Origin: Corynebacterium mucifaciens
Lineage (GTDB): Bacteria; Actinomycetota; Actinomycetes; Mycobacteriales; Mycobacteriaceae
Assembly (NCBI RefSeq): GCF_012396315.1
Contig: NZ_JAAXPF010000001.1
Coordinates: 310,001 to 374,000, forward strand
Reading direction: 5' to 3'
Length of the DNA stretch: 64,000 bases
Below are positions 19,850-31,555 of this stretch, piece by piece. A model generated the notes under the pieces. It saw nothing but the letters and a program-made list of their open reading frames with translations, searched no databases and was not told the origin of the DNA. The position numbers and the translations under genes are program-made. Positions within the stretch are counted from its first letter, which is position 1. Each line of letters opens with the position of its first letter.

Positions 19850-20818
19850 ATGGCAACGCTTCGCGAATTGCGTGACCGCATCAGGTCCGTCAACTCCACG
19901 AAGAAAATCACCAAGGCCCAGGAACTGATCGCCACCGCGCAGATCACCAAGGCCCAGCAGCGCGTCGAGGCGGCCAAGCCGTACGCAGACGAGCTGAAAG
20001 ACGTCATGGAACGCCTCGTGTCCGCGAGCTCCCTGGCCCACCCCATGCTCCACGAGCGTGAGAACGGCCGGGTCGCGGCGATCCTCGTGGTCACCTCTGA
20101 CCGCGGTATGGCCGGCGGCTACAACCACAACGTTCTGAAGAAGACGGCGCAGCTGGAGCGCATGCTGAAAGAGGCCGGCTACGAGGTAGTCCGCTACGTC
20201 ACCGGCAACAAGGGTGTCACCCACTTCAAGTTCCGCGACATGGACGTGGCTGGATCTTGGACCGGGTTCTCGCAGCAGCCGTCGTGGGAGGACACCCACG
20301 ACGTTCGCCACCAGATCATCGACGGCTACATGGCCGGCTCCGAGGAATCGGTGCCGCTGCGTGTCGACGGCGGCGAGGGCGAGACCGTCAGCGGCTTCGA
20401 CGTGGTCTACGTGGTCTACACCGAATTCGTGTCCATGCTCTCGCAGGAGGCACGGGTGACCCAGCTGCTGCCCATCGAGCCGGTGCTGGACGAATTCAAG
20501 TACGAGCAGGAGGACATGCTGACCACCTCTGGCGAGGTGGCTCCGGACATGAACTTCGAACCGGACGCAGATACGCTCATGGACGAGCTGCTGCCGGTGT
20601 ACGTCTCTAGGCTGCTCTACTCGATCTTCCTAGAGTCCGCTGCAGCAGAGTCGGCGTCTCGCCGCACGGCGATGAAGAACGCGACGGATAACGCTACGGA
20701 GCTGGCAAACGACCTGTCCCGTGAAGCGAACCAAGCCCGTCAGGCAAAGATCACCCAGGAAATCACCGAGATTATCGGCGGCGCTGGCGCGCTGTCCGGT
20801 AGTGGAGAAAGTGACTAA
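19850..20818 (+). CDS. atpG: ATP synthase subunit gamma
   Basis: Central rotor shaft of F1. The 322-residue product has the expected long N-terminal helix (RELRDRIRSVNSTKKITKAQ). The C-terminal helix contains ESAAAESASRRTAMKNATDN, where the family signature lies. A Rossmann-like middle domain separates them. The ribosome site GGAAGGGAGG is strong. The middle domain carries an acidic insertion around residues 165-185, as in other actinobacteria. Confidence 0.96.
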   Translation: MATLRELRDRIRSVNSTKKITKAQELIATAQITKAQQRVEAAKPYADELKDVMERLVSASSLAHPMLHERENGRVAAILVVTSDRGMAGGYNHNVLKKTAQLERMLKEAGYEVVRYVTGNKGVTHFKFRDMDVAGSWTGFSQQPSWEDTHDVRHQIIDGYMAGSEESVPLRVDGGEGETVSGFDVVYVVYTEFVSMLSQEARVTQLLPIEPVLDEFKYEQEDMLTTSGEVAPDMNFEPDADTLMDELLPVYVSRLLYSIFLESAAAESASRRTAMKNATDNATELANDLSREANQARQAKITQEITEIIGGAGALSGSGESD

Positions 20819-22339
<1,521 letters not shown>

Positions 22340-22350
22340 GAGGGTAAACG

Positions 22351-22719
22351 ATGGCTGAACTTACCGCTCAACTGGTCGCTGTCGACCGCTTGCTCTGGAA
22401 GGGCCAGGCAAGCATCGTCACCGCCCAGACCACGGAGGGTGAGATCGGCGTCCTTCCTGGCCACGAGCCGCTCCTTGGCCAGCTCAAGGACAACGGTGTG
22501 GTGACCATCCGCCCGACTGACGGCGAGCGCCTCGTAGCAGCCGTCCAGGGTGGCTTCCTGTCCGTTGTGGGCGACAAGGTGACCATTCTGGCCGACTACG
22601 CAGTCTTCGCTGACGAGGTGGATGCCGCTGAGGCGGAGTCCCACCTCGACGACGAGGACGGCACGGTCAAGGCGCGTTCCGAGGCGCAGCTCGCCGCGGT
22701 GCGCCGCCAGGGCCAGTAA
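22351..22719 (+). CDS. atpC: ATP synthase subunit epsilon
   Basis: Small regulatory subunit that joins gamma to the c-ring. The 122-residue product has the beta-sandwich domain with [16 protein letters not shown] at residues about 29-44 and [16 protein letters not shown]. The C-terminal helical part is short. The ribosome site AGGAGG sits between atpD and this ATG. A strong terminator follows. Confidence 0.96.
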   Translation: MAELTAQLVAVDRLLWKGQASIVTAQTTEGEIGVLPGHEPLLGQLKDNGVVTIRPTDGERLVAAVQGGFLSVVGDKVTILADYAVFADEVDAAEAESHLDDEDGTVKARSEAQLAAVRRQGQ

Positions 22720-22760
22720 TCGCTCTGGTGAGGAAGGCATAGACGCCGACCGTCACACGC

Positions 22761-22796
22761 ACACCCCTTCCCGGGAAACCGGGAGGGGGTGTTTTG
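22761..22796 (+). terminator. Rho-independent terminator of the atp operon
   Basis: A 14-bp stem (22761-22774 with 22779-22792, one G-U pair) closes on a GAAA tetraloop and is followed by TTTTG. It stands 40 nt after atpC, so the long atp transcript ends here. Confidence 0.92.
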
Positions 22797-22857
22797 CATT
22801 CGTGCAGTATCATCATCGGCGTTGTCTATCCAACGTGGTCGAGGAGGTCAGGCCGGC

Positions 22858-23322
22858 ATGATGGTCGTCGCAGTGGGTGCAGCAGCCGTCTTGGCTGTCG
22901 TCCTCGGGGCGGCAGCGTGGCGGTTTGCCGTGGTGCGCAACTCCGGCGCCCGGGCGATGATGCGCGAGCTTCCGGCCGATGGCGTGCACGGGTGGCGTCA
23001 TGGTGTGCTGCGCTACGACGGGGAACGGCTGCTGTTTTTCAAACTTCGGTCCCTGACCTTCCACCACGACATTGAACTAGACCGCCGGGGAGTGGAATTC
23101 GACGGTTTTAGAGACGTGACCGGCGATGAGCGCGAATTCATGCCCGAAATCGGTCGCGTCCTTTGCTTTTCTGGCCCCATGGGCGACTTCGAGTTCGCAG
23201 CCGACGGCCGCACCGAGATGGGGCTCATCTCGTGGGTGGAGGCCGCGCCGGACGTGCGCCAGGAGCGTATCGACGCGCGTTCGCTGATCAGACGCGTCCG
23301 GCACGATTCCGAGCGACACTAG
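22858..23322 (+). CDS. DUF2550 membrane-anchored protein
   Basis: A 154-residue protein with one N-terminal membrane helix (about residues 3-22) and a soluble C-terminal domain. Its position between atpC and nucS and its overall pattern match the DUF2550 family that follows the atp operon in mycobacteria and corynebacteria. The function is unknown to me. A GAGGAGG ribosome site at 22841-22847 precedes ATG 22858; a second ATG at 22861 is nearly equivalent. No catalytic motif is visible. Confidence 0.8.
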   Translation: MMVVAVGAAAVLAVVLGAAAWRFAVVRNSGARAMMRELPADGVHGWRHGVLRYDGERLLFFKLRSLTFHHDIELDRRGVEFDGFRDVTGDEREFMPEIGRVLCFSGPMGDFEFAADGRTEMGLISWVEAAPDVRQERIDARSLIRRVRHDSERH

Positions 23323-23344
23323 CCCCCGCTGTACCCTAAACGGC

Positions 23345-24037
23345 ATGCGTCTTGTCATTGCCCGCTGCTCCGTGGACTATGTCGGCCGTTTGGATGCCCA
23401 CCTGCCGGAAGCGACCCGCTTGATTTTGGTAAAGGCGGATGGCTCCGTGTCCATCCATGCGGATGACCGCGCCTACAAGCCGTTGAACTGGATGACTCCG
23501 CCATGTACCACGCGCGTGGAGAGCGTCGTTGACCTGGACGGCGAGGACACCGGTGAGCAGCTGTGGATTGTTGAGAACCCGAAGGGGGAGCAGCTGCGCA
23601 TCAGCATCGCCGAGGTGCTGCTGGATGAGACGAGGGAGCTGGGCGAAGATCCGGGCCTGGTGAAAGACGGGGTCGAGTCCCACCTGCAGGAGCTGCTGGC
23701 AGAGCACATCACAACGCTTGGCGAAGGCGTGACCCTGGTGCGCCGCGAGTACCCCACCGCGATCGGCCCGGTGGACATTCTGGCGCGCGACCCGCAAGGA
23801 GGCACGCTGGCGGTGGAGGTCAAACGCCGCGGCGGCATTGACGGTGTCGAACAGCTCAGCCGCTACGTGGAGCTGTTAAACCGGGACGAGCTGCTGCGGC
23901 CTGTGCGCGGCGTGTTTGCGGCGCAAGAGATCAAACCCCAGGCGCGCACCCTCGCGGGCGATCGTGGGTTCGAGTGCGTGACCCTGGACTACGACGAGTT
24001 GCGCGGCATCGAGTCCGCAGAATTGCGGCTGTTCTAA
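23345..24037 (+). CDS. nucS: Mismatch-specific endonuclease NucS/EndoMS
   Basis: Cleaves both strands at mismatches and serves as the mismatch-repair nuclease of actinobacteria, which generally lack MutS-MutL. The 230-residue product has an N-terminal DNA-binding domain and a C-terminal nuclease domain. The catalytic Asp144 (GPVDILARD), Glu158 and Lys160 (VEVKRRGG) fit the D-E-x-K pattern of restriction-like folds. The C-terminal ELRLF can bind the beta clamp. ATG 23345 has TACCCT (23332-23337) 7 nt upstream, so it is probably leaderless. The stop overlaps the next start as TAATG. Confidence 0.93.
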   Translation: MRLVIARCSVDYVGRLDAHLPEATRLILVKADGSVSIHADDRAYKPLNWMTPPCTTRVESVVDLDGEDTGEQLWIVENPKGEQLRISIAEVLLDETRELGEDPGLVKDGVESHLQELLAEHITTLGEGVTLVRREYPTAIGPVDILARDPQGGTLAVEVKRRGGIDGVEQLSRYVELLNRDELLRPVRGVFAAQEIKPQARTLAGDRGFECVTLDYDELRGIESAELRLF

Positions 24038-24324
24038 TGCCTCGCAGAAACCGACGCCAGCACCATACGCCACGTTATGTGCTGCCGCGGGACGGCTCGA
24101 CGTTCATCGGCACCCAAGAGATGGAGGGGCCGAGCTGGGCGCGCGGCGAGATTTTCAAGGTCCGCCAGATCGGCGCGGCCGCGGCGACGAAGTACTACGT
24201 GTGCCCGGGGTGCAACCAAAACATCCCGCCGGGAGTGGCCCACGTGGTGGCCTGGCCGCGGGACACGGGCAGGGGCGTGGACGACCGCCGGCACTGGCAC
24301 AAGCACTGCTGGCAGCGGCGCTAG
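24037..24324 (+). CDS. Small Cys/His protein translationally coupled to nucS
   Basis: A 95-residue basic protein whose start overlaps the nucS stop (TAATG). The N-terminal 20 residues are Arg/His-rich. The C-terminal half has CPGC (Cys56, Cys59), a His69-Val-Val run and a cluster HWHKHCW (His86, His88, His90, Cys91), a plausible zinc site. The CxxC plus HVV plus C-terminal His layout recalls a small HNH-like treble clef, but I cannot confirm this. Coupling suggests a role near NucS. Function unknown. Confidence 0.75.
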   Translation: MPRRNRRQHHTPRYVLPRDGSTFIGTQEMEGPSWARGEIFKVRQIGAAAATKYYVCPGCNQNIPPGVAHVVAWPRDTGRGVDDRRHWHKHCWQRR

Positions 24325-24334
24325 ACTAGTCCGC

Positions 24335-24637
24335 ATGATTGCAGCGTTTTCTGTGGCCCCGACCGTGACAAACAATTCCAACGCGGAGATGTCCGACGTT
24401 GTCGCTCGGGCGGTGAAGGTCGTCCGCGAGTCGGGCCTGCCGCACGAGACCACCGCCATGTTCACCACGATCGAGGGGGAGTGGGACGAGGTGATGGACG
24501 TGATCAAACGTGCCACGCAAGCGGTGGAGGAGGTCTCGCCTCGGGTCTCGTTGGTGGTGAAGGCGGATATTCGCCCAGGCTACGGGAATATGCTGCAGCA
24601 GAAAGTGGAATCTTTGAACAAGCACCTGGAGGCATAA
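24335..24637 (+). CDS. MTH1187-type thiamine-binding family protein
   Basis: A 100-residue ferredoxin-like protein of the DUF77/YkoF-related family, whose members bind thiamine or related ligands and often oligomerise. Recognisable parts are MIAAFSVAPT at the N-terminus, the GLPHETTAMFTTIEGEWDEV stretch and the C-terminal LVVKADIRPG. ATG 24335 has TAGACT (24322-24327) 7 nt upstream. The next gene starts 3 nt after its stop. The ligand here is not proven. Confidence 0.8.
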   Translation: MIAAFSVAPTVTNNSNAEMSDVVARAVKVVRESGLPHETTAMFTTIEGEWDEVMDVIKRATQAVEEVSPRVSLVVKADIRPGYGNMLQQKVESLNKHLEA

Positions 24638-24640
24638 CGC

Positions 24641-25477
24641 ATGACTGAACCGCACTTCACCGGCGGCGCGATCGATCTGGGGGCGCTCGCGGACCGGAGC
24701 GAAGCAACACCCACCGGCGGCTTCGAGCCGTTCATCACCGTCGACGAGACGAGCGTTGAACAGCAGGTGTTCCAGCGCTCGCTGCAAATCCCCGTGGCGG
24801 TGCTCATTGGCACGCCGCGAAGCGCCGACTCCGAGAGTTTGAAGGCGCAGTTCCAGAAGCTCGCCGCAGGCCAGCGCGCGTTCATGGTGGCCTACGTCGA
24901 CGCGGACGCTACCCCGCAGGTGGCGCAGGCGATGGGCGTGCGCGTGCTGCCCACGGTGGTCGCTCTCGCGGGTGGGCGCCCGGTGGCCAACTTCGAGGGA
25001 AACCAGCCGGCGGCTGAGCTCGAGCAGTGGGTCGGCGCCCTGGTCAGCCAGCTCGGTCCGCAGCTACAGGGGCTTGACGACGACGGCACTGCGGAGGAAA
25101 CCGAAACAGACCCCCGCCTGGACCAGGCCACGGCAGCGCTCAACGCGGGCGACTTCGATGCCGCGACGGCGATCTATGACCAGATCTTGGCGGAGGATCC
25201 CGCCAACACGGAGATCACCCAGGCGAAGGCCACCGTCGCTGTGCTCAAGCGAGCGCAGCACCAGGGGGAGCCGGAGGACGATGTCGAGAGGCAGCTGCAG
25301 CTCGCGGATAAGGAGTTTGTCGCGGGCGACCCCGAGGCCGCCTTCGACCGCTTGCTCGGGATGGTCAAAGCTGAGCCGCAGGCGAAAGAGCGCCTGCTCG
25401 AGCTGCTGAAACTGCTGGAGCCGAGCGACCCGCGGGTGATCGCCGCGCGCACCCGGCTCGCCAGCGCGCTGTTTTAA
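24641..25477 (+). CDS. CnoX/YbbN-like thioredoxin-fold protein with TPR-like tail
   Basis: A 278-residue protein with a thioredoxin fold (about residues 30-135; VLPTVVALAGG is the cis-proline strand) and a helical C-terminal half of the TPR type seen in YbbN/CnoX co-chaperones. The CxxC active site is absent, and no cysteine occurs at that place, so it is not a disulfide reductase. CnoX proteins hold unfolded clients for GroEL or DnaK. Its stop abuts the convergent glgB stop without a gap. Confidence 0.8.
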   Translation: MTEPHFTGGAIDLGALADRSEATPTGGFEPFITVDETSVEQQVFQRSLQIPVAVLIGTPRSADSESLKAQFQKLAAGQRAFMVAYVDADATPQVAQAMGVRVLPTVVALAGGRPVANFEGNQPAAELEQWVGALVSQLGPQLQGLDDDGTAEETETDPRLDQATAALNAGDFDAATAIYDQILAEDPANTEITQAKATVAVLKRAQHQGEPEDDVERQLQLADKEFVAGDPEAAFDRLLGMVKAEPQAKERLLELLKLLEPSDPRVIAARTRLASALF

Positions 25478-27667
25478 CTAGCGGCGCAGCGCGTAGTACT
25501 GCACGCTCATCGCGGGCACGTGCAGCTCGACGGACTGCTCGAAGCGGTCCCACTCCACCGCCTGGGTCTGCAGGACGCGGGGGAGGTCGTTGCCGGCACC
25601 CCCGTAGACGGCGTCGTCGGTGTTGATCAGCAGCTCCCACTCGCCGGCCTCCGGCAGCCCCAGGCGGTAGTTCGGCTGTGAGACGCCGGAGAGGTTCACC
25701 ACCGCCAGCACCGGAGCGGCGTCCGCGCCCCAGCGGACGTAGGCGAGGATGTTGTTTGCCGCGTCGTCGCCTTTCACCCACTGGAAGCCCATCGGCACGT
25801 TGTCCTGGGAGTACAGGGCAGGGGTGTCGCGGTAGACCAGATTCAGGTCACGCACGAGCCGCTGGATGCCATGGTGGTAGTCGTGCCCCCAGCCTTCGGC
25901 GAGGTCGTCCCAGTTGACGGAGCCGGCCTCGTCCCACTCGGTGGTTTGGCCCCACTCGCAGCCCATGAACAGCAACTGCTTGCCCGGGTGGGAGAACATG
26001 TAGCCGTACAGGGCGCGCACGCCGGCGGCCTTGTTCCAATCGTCGCCGGGCATACGCTGCCACAGCGAGCCCTTGCCGTGGACCACCTCGTCGTGGCTAA
26101 ACGGCAGGACGTAACGCTCGGAGAACGCGTACACCAGCGAGAACGTGATTTCGTTGTGGTGGTGGGAGCGGTGGATGGGGTCGAGGGAGAAGTACTCCAA
26201 CGTGTCGTTCATCCAGCCCATGTTCCACTTCAGCGAAAAGCCTAGGCCGTCCGCGTCGGTCTGCGCGGTCACGCCCGGCCATGCGGTGGATTCCTCTGCG
26301 ATGGTGAGCACGCCGGGGTGCTCGCGCTGCACGGTGGCGTTCATCTCCTGCAGGAACTGCACGGCTTCCCAGTGCTCGCGGCCGCCGTACTGGTTGGGCA
26401 GCCACTCGCCAGGTTCGCGCGAGTAGTCCAGGTAGAGCATGGAGGCCACGGCGTCCACGCGCAGGCCGTCCAGGTGGAACTCCTCGCACCAGTACAGGGC
26501 GTTGGCGACCAGGAAGTTGCGCACCTCGCGGCGGCCGAAGTCGAAGACGTAGGTGCCCCAGTCCTTCTGCTCGCCGCGGCGCCAGTCGGGGTGCTCGTAG
26601 AGGGCCGCGCCGTCGAAGCGCGCGAGCGCCCAGGCGTCTTTGGGGAAGTGGGCTGGGACCCAGTCCACAATCACGCCGATGCCGTTGGCGTGCAGGCGGT
26701 CCACAAGCGCGCGGAATTCGTCGGGGGTGCCCCAGCGTGCCGTCGGCGCATAGTAGCCGGTGACCTGGTAGCCCCACGAGCCGCCGAAAGGGTGTTCGGC
26801 CACGGGGAGGAACTCCACGTGGGTGAAGCCGTTGTTCACCAGGTACGGCACCAGCTCTTCGGTGAGGGTGGCGTAGTTCGATCCCTCCTTCCACGAGCCA
26901 ATGTGGCACTCGTAGACGCTCATGGCGGAGTTCGTGGCGTCAACCCCGGCGCGCGCCTGCATCCACTCGTCATCGGTCCACGCGAACTCGCTTCGCGCCG
27001 CCACCACCGACACGGTCTCCGGCGGGGTGAGGGTGCGCTTGGCCAGCGGGTCCGCCTTGTCCACGCGTGCGCCGTCGGCGGTTTGGATGGCGTACTTGTA
27101 CGTCGCACCGTCGTCGATGCCGGGGATGAAGATCTCCCACACCCCGGACACACCGAGGGAGCGCATCGGGTACTGGTTCGGGTTCCACTCGCAGAAGTCG
27201 CCGATGACGGCCACACCCTGCGCGTTGGGCGCCCATACGGCAAACGAGGTGCCGCGGACCTCGCCCAGAGAGGTCTCGTAGGAGCGCACGTTCGCGCCGA
27301 GCACTTCCCACAGCCGTTCGTGGCGGCCCTCGCCAATCAGGTGCAGGTCGAGGGAGCCCAGGGTGGGCAAGAAGTGGTACGCGTCGGCGATGATACGGGG
27401 CTCGGCGCCGGGGTAGGTCACGCGGAAGCGGTAGTCGGGCGAATGCTCGTCGTCAAGCGCGATGGCCCAGATGTCGTCGCCAATGGGCTCCATCGCCTCG
27501 GCAGCGTTGTGGATGAGCAGCTCCACGCGCTCCGCGCCGAGGAAGCGGGTGCGCACCACGGATCCGGCGCTCAGCCTGTGCCAGCCGTAGAAATCGTGCG
27601 GCGCGTGGTGCTTGCATTCGATGAGGCGCTGGCGGTCGCCTTCGGGGATGAGCAGGTCGGTGTTCAT
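25478..27667 (-). CDS. glgB: 1,4-alpha-glucan branching enzyme
   Basis: Makes alpha-1,6 branches in glycogen or cytosolic alpha-glucan. The 729-residue product has two N-terminal beta domains (CBM48 in the second: SFAVWAPNAQGVAVIGDF). The GH13 barrel carries the catalytic residues in DGLRVDAVASMLY (Asp) and TIAEESTAWPG (Glu) and the third Asp in PFSHDEVVHGKG. A C-terminal beta domain ends the protein. It lies 9 nt after glgE on the same strand, so the two form an operon for GlgE-pathway glucan. AAGGAAA precedes the ATG. Confidence 0.96.
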   Translation of the reverse strand: MNTDLLIPEGDRQRLIECKHHAPHDFYGWHRLSAGSVVRTRFLGAERVELLIHNAAEAMEPIGDDIWAIALDDEHSPDYRFRVTYPGAEPRIIADAYHFLPTLGSLDLHLIGEGRHERLWEVLGANVRSYETSLGEVRGTSFAVWAPNAQGVAVIGDFCEWNPNQYPMRSLGVSGVWEIFIPGIDDGATYKYAIQTADGARVDKADPLAKRTLTPPETVSVVAARSEFAWTDDEWMQARAGVDATNSAMSVYECHIGSWKEGSNYATLTEELVPYLVNNGFTHVEFLPVAEHPFGGSWGYQVTGYYAPTARWGTPDEFRALVDRLHANGIGVIVDWVPAHFPKDAWALARFDGAALYEHPDWRRGEQKDWGTYVFDFGRREVRNFLVANALYWCEEFHLDGLRVDAVASMLYLDYSREPGEWLPNQYGGREHWEAVQFLQEMNATVQREHPGVLTIAEESTAWPGVTAQTDADGLGFSLKWNMGWMNDTLEYFSLDPIHRSHHHNEITFSLVYAFSERYVLPFSHDEVVHGKGSLWQRMPGDDWNKAAGVRALYGYMFSHPGKQLLFMGCEWGQTTEWDEAGSVNWDDLAEGWGHDYHHGIQRLVRDLNLVYRDTPALYSQDNVPMGFQWVKGDDAANNILAYVRWGADAAPVLAVVNLSGVSQPNYRLGLPEAGEWELLINTDDAVYGGAGNDLPRVLQTQAVEWDRFEQSVELHVPAMSVQYYALRR

Positions 27668-27676
27668 GGCGTTTCC

Positions 27677-29704
27677 TTAGGGGCGGTAGTCGTGGTCTGA
27701 GATCTGACGGTACGCAAGTGCTTCTCGACGCACCTTCGGCACCTCCGGCAGCCGGAAAATATGCGCCACATTCTTCTCGGGGGCGAGCCGGACGAAGTTG
27801 CCGGTCTCGGTGGCTGTCCAGGTGTAGGTTTCGCCGGTGATCTGATCGGCCACCCCGAAGGTGTCGCCATCGTTCAGGCCCACGGCGGAGGCGTCGATGC
27901 GCAGCATGCCCTCCTGTGTGGAGGAGGGGTCGAGGTTGACCACCACGAGGACCGCGTTGCCCGTTTCGGCGTCCACCTTGGAGTACGCGATGATCTGGTC
28001 GTTGGCGATCTCGTGGAAACGGATCTGGCGCAGCTGCTGCAGGGCGGGGTTGTCGCGGCGGATGGTGTTGAGCAGCGTGAGGTACGGCTCGAGCGAGGTG
28101 CCGTTTTGCAGCGCTGCGGCGAAATCACGGTGGCGCAGCTGGTACTTCTCGCTGTCGTGGTATTCCTCGCTGCCCTCTGCGACCGGGCGGTCCTCGTAGA
28201 GCTCGTAGCCGGAGTACACGCCCCACAGCGGGCTCATGGTCGCGGCCAGGGTGGCGCGCAGCGCGAACGCGGCAGGGCCGCCCTGTTGCAGGGATGCGTG
28301 GAGGATGTCGGGGGTGTTGACGAAGAGGTTGGGGCGGGAGACGTCTGCGACGTCCACCAGCAACTGCGCGAAATCGGTCAGCTCCGCCTTCGTGGTCTTC
28401 CACGTGAAGTGGGTGTAGGACTGCGAGAACCCCGCTTTGGACAGGCCGTACATCCGTGGTGGGCGAGTGAATGCCTCAGCCAGGAAGATCACGTCCGGGT
28501 CCGTCTCGTGGACCTTGGTGATGAGCCAGTGCCAGAAGCCCACCGGCTTGGTGTGCGGGTTGTCCACGCGAAAGGTGGTCACGCCGAGATCCACCCAGTA
28601 CATGAGCACGCGGTAGATCTCCGCGTAGAGCTTCTCGGGCGCGTTGTCGAAGTTTAAGGGGTAGATGTCCTGGTATTTCTTCGGCGGGTTTTCGGCGTAC
28701 GCGATGGTGCCGTCCGCCAGCACGGTAAAAAACTCCGGGTGCTCTTTGGCCCACGGGTGGTCCGGCGCCGCCTGCAGGGCGAAGTCGAGGGCGATTTCCA
28801 GGCCCAACTCGTTAGCGTGGTCCATCATGTCCAAGAACTCGTCCTCGCCGCCGAGGTTCGGGTCAAAAGCGTCGTGGCCGCCGTGTTTGGAGCCAATGGC
28901 CCAGGGCGAACCCACGTCCCCGTCCTGCGCGGCGAGCGTGTTGTTCCGGCCTTTGCGGTTGACCTCGCCGATGGGGTGGATGGGCGGGAAGTAGACGGTG
29001 TCAAAACCCATGTCGGCCACGCGCTGCAGCTGAGCGGCGGTGGTCGCCCACGTCCCGTGGACCGGGTTACCGTCCGCATCCAGCCCGCCGGTGGAACGGG
29101 GGAACAGCTCGTACCAGGAGTTCACCAACGCCTCGCGGCGCTCCACCAGGATGTCCGCCACCGGCCCCCGCGTGACCAGCTCGCGCAGGGGGTACTCGGC
29201 CAGCACGTCGCGCACCTCCTGGGAGACGCCCGGCGCGATGCGCTGGCTGAGCGTCAGCGTGTCGTCGAGAAGCGCCGCCCGCGCGTTTTCGAGCACTTCG
29301 GGCGACGGGGTCTGCGCGATGGCGGCTGTGAACAGGTCGGCGCCGCGGGCGATGTCGTTGGCCAGCTCGGCCTCTGTTTGGCCAGCGGTGAGCTTCTTTT
29401 CCACGGCGTTGCGCCATGTGGCCATGACGTCGCTCCATGCGTCCACGCGGTAGCGCCACAGGCCCTGCTCGCGCGGGATGAAGATGCCGTGGACGTAGTC
29501 CGGGCGGTAGACCTCCTGGTGCATGGGCACGGAGTACTGCTCGCCCGATGGGGCGACCAGCACGAGCGTGGCGGCCACCGCATCGTGGCCCTCGCGCCAC
29601 ACCAGCGCCGAGACCGGCACCACCTCGCCGACCACGGCCTTAGCGGGCAACGTCCGCCCGGAGACTTGCGGGCGCACGTCGTCGATGCCAAAGCGAGCAA
29701 CCAT
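27677..29704 (-). CDS. glgE: Maltose-1-phosphate maltosyltransferase
   Basis: Extends alpha-1,4-glucan by two glucose units from maltose-1-phosphate, itself made from trehalose or by GlgM. The 675-residue product is a GH13 subfamily 3 enzyme: an N-terminal beta domain, an inserted helical domain, then the barrel with FPPIHPIGEVNRKGRNN, TFRVDNPHTKP (nucleophile Asp) and FLAEAFTRPP (acid Glu). ATG 29704 follows GAGAGGG at a normal distance. A frame six codons longer starts with a sequence that is mostly the ribosome site. First gene of the glgE-glgB pair. Confidence 0.96.
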   Translation of the reverse strand: MVARFGIDDVRPQVSGRTLPAKAVVGEVVPVSALVWREGHDAVAATLVLVAPSGEQYSVPMHQEVYRPDYVHGIFIPREQGLWRYRVDAWSDVMATWRNAVEKKLTAGQTEAELANDIARGADLFTAAIAQTPSPEVLENARAALLDDTLTLSQRIAPGVSQEVRDVLAEYPLRELVTRGPVADILVERREALVNSWYELFPRSTGGLDADGNPVHGTWATTAAQLQRVADMGFDTVYFPPIHPIGEVNRKGRNNTLAAQDGDVGSPWAIGSKHGGHDAFDPNLGGEDEFLDMMDHANELGLEIALDFALQAAPDHPWAKEHPEFFTVLADGTIAYAENPPKKYQDIYPLNFDNAPEKLYAEIYRVLMYWVDLGVTTFRVDNPHTKPVGFWHWLITKVHETDPDVIFLAEAFTRPPRMYGLSKAGFSQSYTHFTWKTTKAELTDFAQLLVDVADVSRPNLFVNTPDILHASLQQGGPAAFALRATLAATMSPLWGVYSGYELYEDRPVAEGSEEYHDSEKYQLRHRDFAAALQNGTSLEPYLTLLNTIRRDNPALQQLRQIRFHEIANDQIIAYSKVDAETGNAVLVVVNLDPSSTQEGMLRIDASAVGLNDGDTFGVADQITGETYTWTATETGNFVRLAPEKNVAHIFRLPEVPKVRREALAYRQISDHDYRP

Positions 29705-29796
29705 AATTTCGGACCCTCTCAACCTGCCTGCATTCCATCAGCCAGGGTAGCGCGGGCCTCCCACACACGCGGGTCGAAATAGGTAAAGATGGGTGC

Positions 29797-30651
<855 letters not shown>

Positions 30652-30667
30652 GCCTGGGGGAGCGGCC

Positions 30668-31555
30668 ATGCCCACGGAAAGGACCAGGCAACGCAACGTC
30701 CGCCAGGGCGTGATGACACACGACGCCGCAGACGCCATCGACGTCAGCGAACAGAGCGGGTTCCAGGGTGCCCGGCTGTCCGCCACGGTGGTGCTGCTGC
30801 GCGACGGCACGGACGGCATCGAGGTGTGGATGCAGGAACGCGTGCTGTCAATGCCGAACTACCCCGGCATCACCGTCTTTCCCGGCGGAGGTGTGGATTC
30901 CCGCGACTTCCCGCCGCGCGCGTGGAACGACGGTGATCTGTGGCTCGGCCGCTCCGCCGTGTCACTCGCCCGCCAGCTCGGCGTGACCAAGTACAAGGCC
31001 CACGCGCTCATGTTCGCGGCGGTGCGCGAGCTGTTCGAGGAGACCGGCACGTTGCTCGCGGTCGACGACGACTGCGTGCTGCTGGACGACGCCCGGCCGT
31101 TCCACGACCGGCGCCTCCAGCTGGAATCGCACGAGCTCTCGCTTACCGACGTGCTCCGCGAGTCCAACCTCAACGTCTGTGGCGACCTGCTCAAACCGCT
31201 GGCGCGCTGGGTGGGCCAGTCTGAAAGCGGCAACTGGTTCGACACGTTCACCTTCGTCGCAGCCCACCCCGGGGGCCAAGAACCGGATTCCGAGACCGAC
31301 GAGGCGGACGACGCGAACTGGTTCCCGCCGCAGCTACTCCTCAACGGCTGGCGCCACGGCCTGGTCCGCCTCGCGCCGTCCACCTGGGCACAACTCTCCG
31401 CCATTGCGTCCTTTGCAGACACTGCCGAGGCGCTCGCAGCCGCCGAGACCTCCGACCTCGCGCCGGTGCTGGGGGACCCGGTGGACGATCAGCGTTTCAG
31501 CGACTTCTACTCGTTTATCCCCATCGACAGGATCGGACGCCGCGGTGGGATTTAG
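30668..31555 (+). CDS. Nudix hydrolase with an insertion in the Nudix box
   Basis: A 295-residue Nudix-fold protein. The Nudix box is split: the glycine part FPGGGVDSRD and the REXXEEXG part (AAVRELFEETGTLL) are separated by about 45 extra residues. This arrangement is known from the NUDT19-like group, whose members hydrolyse CoA derivatives. ATG 30668 has a good GGGGGAG ribosome site. The gene overlaps the next by 11 nt. The substrate is inferred only by resemblance. Confidence 0.8.
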   Translation: MPTERTRQRNVRQGVMTHDAADAIDVSEQSGFQGARLSATVVLLRDGTDGIEVWMQERVLSMPNYPGITVFPGGGVDSRDFPPRAWNDGDLWLGRSAVSLARQLGVTKYKAHALMFAAVRELFEETGTLLAVDDDCVLLDDARPFHDRRLQLESHELSLTDVLRESNLNVCGDLLKPLARWVGQSESGNWFDTFTFVAAHPGGQEPDSETDEADDANWFPPQLLLNGWRHGLVRLAPSTWAQLSAIASFADTAEALAAAETSDLAPVLGDPVDDQRFSDFYSFIPIDRIGRRGGI

